DNA from: Chitinispirillaceae bacterium
GTDB taxonomy: Bacteria > Fibrobacterota > Chitinivibrionia > Chitinivibrionales > Chitinispirillaceae
Direction of reading: 5' to 3'
NCBI GenBank assembly: GCA_016926315.1
Contig: JAFGOU010000288.1
Coordinates: 1-15,858, forward strand
Length of the DNA: 15,858 nt
Of the stretch, positions 1-8,757 are shown in pieces. Under the pieces are notes generated by a model, which saw only the letters and a program-made list of their open reading frames with translations, ran no database searches and was not told the origin of the DNA. Both the position numbers and the translations under genes were made by a program. Position 1 is the stretch's first letter, and the number at the start of each line of letters is the position of its first letter.

Positions 1-837
1 CTCTCCTCCTTCCTCGATTTCAGGGAATACCTGAAAGCCGTTGTCGATGCCGCGCGTGAAAACGGCGAGCCGGTCACCAACCGGAGTTTCGCCAAGGCGC
101 TGGGCATCAACTCCTCTTCGTGGCTTACCAACGTGTTGAGCGGCGCCAAAGGAATTACCAAGGAAACCGCGCACGCCATTTCCGACTATCTTGGCCATGA
201 CGAATGGGAGCTGAGATACTTTGAAATCCTGGTGCATTTCAACCAGGCGAAAACCGTTGAAAAACGAAACGGTTTTTTTTCCGACCTTAAAAAGCATCTC
301 CTGAAAAAAGGGTACCATACCCTGCACGTACTGGAACCCGATCAATATGAATTTTACGCAAAGTGGTACTATACCGCGGTGCGGTCGCTTCTCGGCATGT
401 ATTCCATGGGCGACGAGTACAACCGGATCGGCCGCATGACTTCGCCCTCCATCACCGCGGTCCAGGCAAAAAAAACGATAAAACTGCTCACCCGGCTCGG
501 ATTGATAAAAAAGAACGATGCCGGCCGCTACGAGCTGACCGGCACTTCCATCACGACCGGCACCAACGTCAAATCGCTCGCCGTGGCGAATTTCCAGCGG
601 GAAACCATGCGGTTGGGCGTCGAGGCGATCGACCGGTATCCCCAGCCGGTGCGGGATATCTCCACCATGAGCGTGGGAATTTCGGAGCAGGGATATAAAA
701 AGATCGCCGCCATCCTCGCCGACTGCAGGAAAGCCATTGCCGATACGGCGAACAACGACCAGAACGCCGACCGCGTATACCAGATCAATTTTCAGGCGTT
801 TCCGTTGTCAAAAATCAGGAACGGGGGTGACAAATGA
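1..837 (+). CDS. TIGR02147-like HTH regulator (5' end outside window)
   Basis: The frame is open from the first base, so the start codon lies upstream; 278 codons are visible. Codons about 25-65 (TNRSFAKALGINSSSWLTNV and onward) read as an Xre-like helix-turn-helix. Codons about 150-178 look like a winged helix whose wing is GRYELT. The rest is predicted mostly helical with no membrane segment, so it should be cytoplasmic. The overall pattern matches the TIGR02147 family, a large paralogous group in Fibrobacter whose targets are, to my knowledge, unknown. Its stop overlaps the start of the next gene (ATGA), which indicates translational coupling to a lipoprotein. I infer a DNA-binding regulator, possibly of the xylan genes downstream, but no operator is recognisable. 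Family call fairly sure, function unsure. Confidence 0.8.
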   Translation, partial: LSSFLDFREYLKAVVDAARENGEPVTNRSFAKALGINSSSWLTNVLSGAKGITKETAHAISDYLGHDEWELRYFEILVHFNQAKTVEKRNGFFSDLKKHLLKKGYHTLHVLEPDQYEFYAKWYYTAVRSLLGMYSMGDEYNRIGRMTSPSITAVQAKKTIKLLTRLGLIKKNDAGRYELTGTSITTGTNVKSLAVANFQRETMRLGVEAIDRYPQPVRDISTMSVGISEQGYKKIAAILADCRKAIADTANNDQNADRVYQINFQAFPLSKIRNGGDK

Positions 838-2081
838 TACATCCCCGATGGTATGGCTTCAGCCTCCGGATCACCCGCGGCGTGCTATCGTGCATCGCGC
901 TGTTCGTCGCACAGTGCACCACCTCTCTTACCGGTGGCAACAGTTCCGAGACCACGAACGTTGCGGTGGTGTCGAGCAGCGGTTTGCCCGTAGCGTTCGC
1001 TACGGTAAGACTTATCGACGCCGACAACTGGGCCTGGTGCGCCGCCAATAACCGCACCCCGGTGGTCGACAGCGCGGTCGCCGACCATGCCGGAATAGTG
1101 TCGTTCGCCCGGCTGCCCGATGGCCCGTGCAACCTGCAGATCGACGCTCCCGGCTTTGCCATGGTGGTCAGGAGCTTTTCCCGCATGGGAAAAATGACCG
1201 AGCCCGCCGACACCCTGCGGCTTTTCCCCTGCGCCACGCTCATGGGCTCCTGCGCGCCGGGCGGGACCGGCCTGTCAACGGTCATGCTAGAGGGCACTGC
1301 CTACGCCGTACCGGTCGGAAGCGACCGTTCGTTTTCGTTTGACGCAATCGCGCCGGGTTCCTATGCCCTGGCCTTTACGTCGCTCTCCGGCGGCCTCGCC
1401 ATCGCCAGCAGCACCGCGCTGGCGCCTGACCAGACCGTTGCACGCCGCGACCTAGCCCCGAGCTTCACCTCCCTGCTCATCGACGACTTCGAGGGCGGCT
1501 TTGCCGCGAGTGCGCTCGGGCAGTTTACCGACGCGTCCTGGTACAACTATTCCGACGTTAACGACGGCGGATCCTCAACCGTGGAGCGAACCCTCACGAC
1601 CGGCGCGCCCCAGGGCGTTTTTTCCCTTGCCGCGGACATCATCCTGCGGTCGAGTCCGGCAGCCACCTGGGCGGGAATCGGCATTCCCATCGGTTTGAAG
1701 AAACCCGTCTGGGACTTGAGCGCCATGACCGCGATCTCTTTCTGGGCCCGGGGAAAAAACACCATGCGCGTCAGCATCGAATCGCCGTTTGTCGATTCGA
1801 TCAACAGTAACTGGCCGGATTTCGGCAGGGTCATTCCCCTCGATACGAACTGGCAGTACTACCGGATCCCCGTCGACTCGCTGGTGCTCCCTGCGTCCAA
1901 AGCGCTGACCCTTGGCGTGACCTGGGCAATGGCCTCGAAACGGATCTACCGGATCGAATTTGAAGGCGTGTTGAGCTCAGGCACCGTCGACACGATTCTG
2001 CTCCAGCTCGACGACCTCAGGCTTGAGGGAATCAGCGCGGCTGACCTGTTCAGGCAGATGACCGGGCAGGAGGGTCCGTGA
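834..2081 (+). CDS. Predicted lipoprotein with Ig-like and CBM11/CIA30-like domains
   Basis: This 415-residue protein starts at the ATG overlapping the previous stop. Residues 1-28 form a basic plus hydrophobic signal ending in FVAQC; Cys28 could be lipidated, although Gln at -1 makes the lipobox atypical. Residues about 40-115 resemble a carboxypeptidase-regulatory-like Ig fold (SSGLPVAFATVRL, then DHAGIVSF, then APGF). Residues about 120-185 resemble a second one (FSFDAIAPGSYALAF). Residues about 215-390, from DDFEGG through AISFWARG to LQLDDLRLEG, match the pattern of CBM11/CIA30 galactose-binding-like sandwiches. No catalytic motif is seen. I infer an envelope protein that may bind polysaccharide and acts with the coupled regulator. 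It could equally be a structural surface protein. Confidence 0.75.
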   Translation: MIHPRWYGFSLRITRGVLSCIALFVAQCTTSLTGGNSSETTNVAVVSSSGLPVAFATVRLIDADNWAWCAANNRTPVVDSAVADHAGIVSFARLPDGPCNLQIDAPGFAMVVRSFSRMGKMTEPADTLRLFPCATLMGSCAPGGTGLSTVMLEGTAYAVPVGSDRSFSFDAIAPGSYALAFTSLSGGLAIASSTALAPDQTVARRDLAPSFTSLLIDDFEGGFAASALGQFTDASWYNYSDVNDGGSSTVERTLTTGAPQGVFSLAADIILRSSPAATWAGIGIPIGLKKPVWDLSAMTAISFWARGKNTMRVSIESPFVDSINSNWPDFGRVIPLDTNWQYYRIPVDSLVLPASKALTLGVTWAMASKRIYRIEFEGVLSSGTVDTILLQLDDLRLEGISAADLFRQMTGQEGP

Positions 2082-2230
2082 AACACGCTATCCGCCATGC
2101 AACAATTGCTATGAGGTGCCCGGTGTTGTCACCATGGGAAAGCGCATTCGGTGGAATATCACCCGGAATCAATGACGGAAAAAACAGTGGCGCCTTTTTC
2201 CCCTCACTCTGCCCGAATGAAAAAATGTAA
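2078..2230 (+). CDS. Possible 50-codon ORF coupled by GTGA overlap
   Basis: A GTG codon overlaps the stop of the lipoprotein gene (GTGA) and is preceded by AGGAGGG three bases upstream, a strong Shine-Dalgarno at short spacing. The frame runs 50 codons to TAA at 2228-2230. The peptide begins VKHAIRHATIAMRC, has no clear signal peptide or membrane helix, and resembles nothing I recognise. It lies 27 bases before the endoxylanase gene. It may be a real coupled peptide, a decayed gene end or chance. Overlap and Shine-Dalgarno are the only evidence. Confidence 0.3.
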   Translation: MKHAIRHATIAMRCPVLSPWESAFGGISPGINDGKNSGAFFPSLCPNEKM

Positions 2231-3514
<1,284 letters not shown>

Positions 3515-3524
3515 GGAGACCGTA

Positions 3525-4985
3525 ATGGCTCATTTCCGAATCACGAACACCATCGGATGGGGAATCTGCATTGTATTGTCGGCACTGCAGTGGGCCGCCG
3601 CCCAGAGCGCCGTCATAAACCTTGCAACCGAAAAGCAGTACATCCGCGGCTTCGGCGGCATGAACTGCCCGGGCTGGATTCCTGACCTCACCGCGGCCCA
3701 GGCGGACAAGGCGTTCGGCAACAACCAGGGACAGATCGGCCTGAGCATGCTTCGGATGCGGATTTCGCACAATACCGGAGAGTTCAGCAGGGAGCTTCCG
3801 ACCGCTCTCAAGGCAAAATCCCACGGCGCGCTCCTGTTGGCGAGTCCCTGGACGCCGCCGGCGACCATGAAGAGCAACAACAACATTGTGGGCGGGTCGC
3901 TCAACACCTCATCGTATGCCGCCTATGCGGCGCACCTGAAAAGCTTCTGCGACTACCTGTCGACGAATAACGCGCCGTTGTATGCGGTCTCCATCCAGAA
4001 CGAACCGGACATCGAGGTGTCATACGAGTCCTGCGACTGGACCTCTGCCCAGTTTATCTCGTTTTTGAACAATCACCGTTCAGGTATCGGCGCCACTAAG
4101 GTCATCGTGGCCGAGTCGTTTCAGTTCCGGCGACCATTGACCGACGCTATTCTCAACGACGCCACCGCGGTGACGAAATGCGACATCGTCGGCGGTCACA
4201 TTTACGGCGGCGGTCTTGCCGACTACCCGCTGGCGCGCCAGAAGGGCAAAGAGGTGTGGATGACCGAGCACATCTCGGATACCGACAGCGCGCATATCTG
4301 GAGCGGCGCACTGAAACTGGTAAAAGAGATCCACGACTGCATGGTCGCGAATTTCAACGCCTATATCTGGTGGTACATTCGCAGGTTCTACGGCTTGATC
4401 GACGATAACAGCAATGTGACCAAGCGTGGCTACGTGATGTCCCATTTTTCAAAATACATCCGTCCCGGATACATCAGGGTTGACGCTCCGGCCAGTCCTG
4501 CCTCGAATATCGACGTGACCGCCTATAAAAAGGGGACGGACGTGGTGGTGGTGGTTCTCAACAGGAACAGCGCCGCAAGAAGCCAGACATTCACCGTGCA
4601 GAACGGGACAGTCACCGGCTTCACAAAATATACCACCTCGGCGGGTAAAAATGTAGCGAACGACGGTACGGTCAGCGTGAGCGGAGGTTCGTTCACCGTA
4701 TCCCTCGACGCGCAGAGCGTCACCACGCTGGTCAGCGCCGGCGGTACGGCGGTCCGGCAGAAGTCGCGGAACAATCGCGGCACTGTCCGGGTGTCAGATG
4801 GCGCGTTTTGTATCAACCATGGCGGTTACTTTACCTACACCATGTATGACGTGCGGGGGCGCATTGTTGAAAACGGCGCCGGCACCGATGTCGTCCGGGC
4901 GGGAACGAACCTGACAAACGGAACCTATCTTCTGAAGATCGCAGGTCCGAAATCCACCAGAATGCAGAAGATTATCAAGGAGTAG
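3525..4985 (+). CDS. GH30 (subfamily 8-like) glucuronoxylanase, secreted
   Basis: The 486-residue protein has a signal peptide of about 26 residues (AAA/Q). The catalytic barrel and side beta-domain span about residues 28-408. The acid/base is Glu160 in IQNEPD and the nucleophile is Glu248 in WMTEH. The segment WWYIRRFYGLI followed by KRGYVMSHFSKYIRPGYIR closely follows bacterial GH30_8 enzymes such as Bacillus XynC. There, the arginine pair region contacts the glucuronic acid side chain, so cleavage directed by methylglucuronic acid is expected. Residues about 420-486 (YDVRGRIVENG, LTNGTYLLKI, KIIKE) are the clearest T9SS type A-like sorting domain in the window. The Shine-Dalgarno AAGGAG overlaps the stop of the GH10 gene, so both are likely translated from one mRNA. 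Confidence 0.95.
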   Translation: MAHFRITNTIGWGICIVLSALQWAAAQSAVINLATEKQYIRGFGGMNCPGWIPDLTAAQADKAFGNNQGQIGLSMLRMRISHNTGEFSRELPTALKAKSHGALLLASPWTPPATMKSNNNIVGGSLNTSSYAAYAAHLKSFCDYLSTNNAPLYAVSIQNEPDIEVSYESCDWTSAQFISFLNNHRSGIGATKVIVAESFQFRRPLTDAILNDATAVTKCDIVGGHIYGGGLADYPLARQKGKEVWMTEHISDTDSAHIWSGALKLVKEIHDCMVANFNAYIWWYIRRFYGLIDDNSNVTKRGYVMSHFSKYIRPGYIRVDAPASPASNIDVTAYKKGTDVVVVVLNRNSAARSQTFTVQNGTVTGFTKYTTSAGKNVANDGTVSVSGGSFTVSLDAQSVTTLVSAGGTAVRQKSRNNRGTVRVSDGAFCINHGGYFTYTMYDVRGRIVENGAGTDVVRAGTNLTNGTYLLKIAGPKSTRMQKIIKE

Positions 4986-5021
4986 CCGGGAAGGAATATC
5001 CGGATCAGAACTAAAAAGGCC

Positions 5022-5052
5022 GCCGGTCTCAACTTGCGAGGTAGCAACCGGC
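5022..5052 (+). other. Hairpin in the spacer between GH30 and GH51 genes
   Basis: GCCGGT at 5022-5027 pairs with ACCGGC at 5047-5052, with a further possible TTGC/GCAA pairing inside. No T-run follows, so it is not a standard terminator. It sits in the 175-base spacer, the longest within the enzyme cluster, and may affect mRNA processing or stability. I saw no convincing promoter in the spacer. Confidence 0.35.
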
Positions 5053-5160
5053 AGCCCCATCAGAAAAAGTCCGCACTGGCGATCATGACGACCATGCTTC
5101 ACCTTTTTCTTGTGATTAGAAATACATTATTGAACCAGTCCCCTTTTTGAAAGGACCACC

Positions 5161-6942
5161 ATGCGTTATACAAAAGTTTACGGGAATGCAGTGGCGCTTG
5201 TTTCCGCGTGCATCATGTTCATCACTTTCGTCGCCACGGCCCAGAACACCCTGACGCTCAATGTCGGACAGGCGACCCATAACATCAACAGGGCGTTGTA
5301 CGGCGCCCTCATGGAGGACCTCGGCAGGGATATCTACAACGGTCTTTATGTCGGGACCGGATCGTCCATCCCCAACACCAGGGGCATGCGCAACGACATA
5401 ATCAACGCCTTCAAAGAGGCGGGCATTACCTGCCTCGAATGGCCGGGCGGGTGCGCGGTATGGAACTATGACTGGAAGGAAGGAATCGGCCCGCAGCGTT
5501 CGAGGCCCGGAGGCGAAATGACAAACGGTCTTGGCACGTCGGAATACTTCCTGCTTAACCAGCTTATCAATGGCGAGCCGTACATCACCTGTAACATGCG
5601 CACCGCCACGCCGCAGGACATGGCCGCCTGGCTTAATTACATCGCCGATACCGTTGCCTGGAAAAACGCGCTCAAATACTGGAAGATCGGCAACGAGGAG
5701 TGGGGCGGTTGCGGCGCGGGGCTTACGGTCGCCGAGTTCAATACCAAATACCAGCAATACGTGGCAGCGATCCCCGTGTCATACAACGGCAAGCTGGTCC
5801 GTATTGCCGAAGGCGGCCAGGGTACTGCATGGGTGACCTCGGTCATGAATACGCTGATGGGAAAGATGGAGGCGGTCTCCCTGCATTATTACGCGGTCAC
5901 CAACTGGAGCGCCAAAGGCCCTTCCATGAATTTCACCGAGGCGCAGTACTATGCCCAGCTCAGGGTGGCATATGCCATGGAAGGCAAGGTGCGGGATTAT
6001 GAAGCCGCCATGAACGTCAGGGACCCTAACCATACTGTCGGCCTGTTCGTTGACGAATGGGGAGCCTGGTATGACGCTATCCCTGGCATGGGTACTTTTT
6101 ACCAGCAGAACACGGTCCGCGACGCGCTCATTGCCGTCATGAACCTTAATATTTTCAACAACCACTGCCGTCGCGTTACCATGGCGCTCTCCGCCCAGCC
6201 GGTCAACGTCATTCACTCCCTTATGTTGACGCAGAATCCGTCAACGACCGCGATGATAAAAACCCCGACCTTTTACGTTTATAAAATGCTCAAGCCTCAC
6301 CAGAACGCCACAATGATTCCCGCGACCCTTAACTCCGGGACCGTTGAACAGATCCCGGTGATCAGCGCATCAGCCTCGATCGACAGCGCACGAACGATAC
6401 ACATCAGCCTCGGCAATATGCATGCGACCGCCAACCAGACCGTTGCCGTTACGCTCAACAACATGTCCGGCAGCTACACGGCCAGCGGAGAGATCATCAA
6501 CGGCCCGGCGACCACAAGCTACAACGACTACAATGTGGCTGAACAGGTCACGATAAAGACACTGCCGACCTCGAATTACACGCTAAGTGGTACCTCATTG
6601 AGCGTGACCCTTCCGGCGCACAGCATCGTGATGATGACGCTCAGGCCGGCGTCGGCCTCCACGGTCAATCGACGATCGCGCACCGGCTGCGGATATTCCT
6701 TGGCGTTTCAGCCAAACGGCGACCTCGCGCTCACTCTTGATAGACTGGCAAAAATGCCGCTTGGCATGAAGGTTTTCAGCAGCAACGGCCGGCTGGTAAA
6801 CGGGGTGACCTGTCAATCCGCTGGATCGAAACGGATCGTATGGAGGCCCCATGGGGCGGGTCTGGTTGCCGGGTCCTACCTTGCCGTTCTTTCAGTCGAC
6901 GGGATTACCATAGTCAGGCAAGTGGCTGTTTCCCAAAATTAA
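5161..6942 (+). CDS. GH51 alpha-L-arabinofuranosidase, secreted
   Basis: The 593-residue protein begins after AAAGGA at a suitable distance and has a signal peptide ending ATA/Q at about residue 27. Residues about 29-500 give a GH51 barrel with a beta-sandwich. The start is LYGALMEDLGRDIYNGLY, then CLEWPGG and WKEGIGPQRSRP. The acid/base is Glu179 in GNEEWG, and the nucleophile is Glu299 in VDEWGAWY. The family removes terminal arabinofuranose from arabinoxylan and arabinan. Many GH51 enzymes are intracellular, so a signal peptide is notable. Residues about 513-593 (VFSSNGRLV, LVAGSYLAVL, VRQVAVSQ) form a T9SS/FlgD-like tail module. It is co-directional with its neighbours and 16 bases before the esterase gene. 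Substrate is inferred from the xylan context. Confidence 0.93.
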   Translation: MRYTKVYGNAVALVSACIMFITFVATAQNTLTLNVGQATHNINRALYGALMEDLGRDIYNGLYVGTGSSIPNTRGMRNDIINAFKEAGITCLEWPGGCAVWNYDWKEGIGPQRSRPGGEMTNGLGTSEYFLLNQLINGEPYITCNMRTATPQDMAAWLNYIADTVAWKNALKYWKIGNEEWGGCGAGLTVAEFNTKYQQYVAAIPVSYNGKLVRIAEGGQGTAWVTSVMNTLMGKMEAVSLHYYAVTNWSAKGPSMNFTEAQYYAQLRVAYAMEGKVRDYEAAMNVRDPNHTVGLFVDEWGAWYDAIPGMGTFYQQNTVRDALIAVMNLNIFNNHCRRVTMALSAQPVNVIHSLMLTQNPSTTAMIKTPTFYVYKMLKPHQNATMIPATLNSGTVEQIPVISASASIDSARTIHISLGNMHATANQTVAVTLNNMSGSYTASGEIINGPATTSYNDYNVAEQVTIKTLPTSNYTLSGTSLSVTLPAHSIVMMTLRPASASTVNRRSRTGCGYSLAFQPNGDLALTLDRLAKMPLGMKVFSSNGRLVNGVTCQSAGSKRIVWRPHGAGLVAGSYLAVLSVDGITIVRQVAVSQN

Positions 6943-6958
6943 TAAACCGGAGAATACA

Positions 6959-8749
6959 ATGCACCGTACCGTTATGGCTTTAACGGCGCTCCTGTTTGCC
7001 GCCTCAATTGCTCCGGCTCAAACCGTCTCGCTCTCCGGGACCGTAAAAAAAACAGGCGGTACTGGGGGAATTCAGGGCGTTAAGGTTTCCCTGGCAAATT
7101 TGAGGACCCTTTCGGCCGTCACCAACGCGGCGGGCGCATTCACCATCAGTGGAGCGACCATGACGAAATGGCAGATCCCGCGCAAGACCGGGTTTCGATA
7201 TACGCTTGAGAATAACAGCGTGGTCATTTTGAGCGGTTCAGGTTTGCTGCAAGGAACGATAGAACTTTATGCCGCCAACGGCCAGAAAACCGCATCGGTG
7301 CCGCTCAAGGGAATTGCCCCGGAAGATCGGCGGGTACTGCTTCCCAAACTGAGGTCTGGACTCACCGTTCTTCGCATAGTATCAAACGGTGAAACAGTCA
7401 CCCGGACGATTGTTCGTTGCGGAGACCTGCACTATGTCCGAAACGAATCCGTTGCCGATGGTGCGCTTGACCTTGCAAAACATGCAGGGGTCGGTATCGT
7501 CGATACCATCATCGCCTCAAAAGCTGGGTATCGGGAGACAAAGATGCCGGTTGATTCCTACGACAAACAGAATATTGCCATTTCGCTCGATACTTCACTG
7601 TGCGTACTACCGAACCTGCCGGACCCGTCCGGCCTCATAAAGGTGAATGCGAAACTTCCCGACCCCTTCACCTTTTATGACGGCACCAAACTGACACGAA
7701 AAGAGCAGTGGGCCTGCCGCCGCGCCGAAATTCTGGCCATGGCAGGTAAATACCTGTATGGCCCGATGCCCCCTGACCCGAACGAGATCACCGGATCGGT
7801 GAGCGGCAGCTCCATATCGGCAACGGTGAAAGTCGGTTTAAAATCACAGAATCTCAGTTGGGCCACCAGCGGTTCGGGCGATAGATTGTTCATGACGATA
7901 GGAGGGTTTGGCGGAATGCCCGCTCCGACCGGTTGCCGGACGCTTGGCCTGAGCCATAACGCAGCACCCATCGCGAACCTTTACGGCTACACCGATATCA
8001 CGGCCACGATTTCCATCGCCTGGCAGGCTAAAATCATCTGCGCGGTGATCGATAAAAACCCTGCCGCCGGCATCAACCCTGATAAAATATGCGTAACCGG
8101 CTGTTCGGGAGCGGGGAAAGTGTGCATGACCACCGGCGCCTTCTGCGAAGGAATCGACCTGACCCTTATCGTGGAATCCGGCGGCGGCGGTGCCTCATCT
8201 TTCAGGATGTGCGAATGGTACCGGCACGGCAGCGGCGGCAGCAGCTACCAGTGCACCGACAAACCGCAGGGTATCGACAATCTCGAAGACAATGGACTTG
8301 CCGGACCATGGGTCGCCCAGGCCGCAAACTGGGTGCGGCGATCGCCGTCAAAGGTCGTTAATCTACCTTTTGATCAACACCTGGTGCTGGCCTGCATCGC
8401 GCCGCGGGCAGTATGTCATGTTACCAACCAGCACGGTCCCAACGAATGGTGCCACCTGGGAGGGACCTGCGAAGCGCTCTCCGCCTGGGCAGCGGAGCCG
8501 GTATGGAATGCGCTCGGCGTCCCCTATAATTTCGGTTTCCGGATGTATAGCGAAAGCGGCGCGCCGGGGCATTGCAGCAATCCCGCTTCGGCCACTGCTC
8601 TTGCCAGAGAGTTTTACAAGAGGGTCCTCGAAGGCAACACCGGCGCGGTTACGGATGTATGGGAGGCAAAAGACCAGGACCTTCAGCAACCGAAATCGCA
8701 GTGGCCCTCGATGTGGGTCGACTGGAACATGAACGTAACGCTTCAATAG
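6959..8749 (+). CDS. CE15 glucuronoyl esterase with N-terminal Ig-like module
   Basis: Signal peptide of about 20 residues (APA/Q). Residues 22-66 and about 180-212 look like two halves of a carboxypeptidase-regulatory-like Ig fold. Between them, residues about 79-154 (IELYAANGQKTASV, LTVLRIVSNGETVTR) resemble a T9SS sorting module. Residues about 225-596 are a CE15 hydrolase, beginning LPDPFTFYDGTKLTRKEQW as in fungal enzymes. The likely triad is Ser383 (VTGCSGAGK), Glu406 (VESGGGG) and His538 (GHCSNP). The 23-residue Ser-to-Glu spacing equals that of fungal Cip2-type enzymes. CE15 cleaves esters between xylan glucuronic acid and lignin alcohols. The motif normally reads GCSR; here the arginine is Gly384, which could change activity. 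The next gene starts 9 bases after the stop. Confidence 0.9.
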   Translation: MHRTVMALTALLFAASIAPAQTVSLSGTVKKTGGTGGIQGVKVSLANLRTLSAVTNAAGAFTISGATMTKWQIPRKTGFRYTLENNSVVILSGSGLLQGTIELYAANGQKTASVPLKGIAPEDRRVLLPKLRSGLTVLRIVSNGETVTRTIVRCGDLHYVRNESVADGALDLAKHAGVGIVDTIIASKAGYRETKMPVDSYDKQNIAISLDTSLCVLPNLPDPSGLIKVNAKLPDPFTFYDGTKLTRKEQWACRRAEILAMAGKYLYGPMPPDPNEITGSVSGSSISATVKVGLKSQNLSWATSGSGDRLFMTIGGFGGMPAPTGCRTLGLSHNAAPIANLYGYTDITATISIAWQAKIICAVIDKNPAAGINPDKICVTGCSGAGKVCMTTGAFCEGIDLTLIVESGGGGASSFRMCEWYRHGSGGSSYQCTDKPQGIDNLEDNGLAGPWVAQAANWVRRSPSKVVNLPFDQHLVLACIAPRAVCHVTNQHGPNEWCHLGGTCEALSAWAAEPVWNALGVPYNFGFRMYSESGAPGHCSNPASATALAREFYKRVLEGNTGAVTDVWEAKDQDLQQPKSQWPSMWVDWNMNVTLQ

Positions 8750-8752
8750 GAG
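8748..8752 (+). promoter_or_regulatory. Shine-Dalgarno fixing the start of the CE6-like esterase
   Basis: AGGAG overlaps the stop of the CE15 gene and lies 5 bases before ATG 8758. It selects that ATG over an in-frame upstream ATG at 8572 that would overlap the CE15 gene and place the signal peptide internally. Confidence 0.75.
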
Positions 8753-8757
8753 AAACC

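Noticed and set aside
8572..8757. In-frame upstream extension of the CE6-like esterase
   Set aside because: It overlaps the CE15 gene, has no ribosome site, is rich in Arg/Gln and would bury the signal peptide. ATG 8758 with AGGAG is better.
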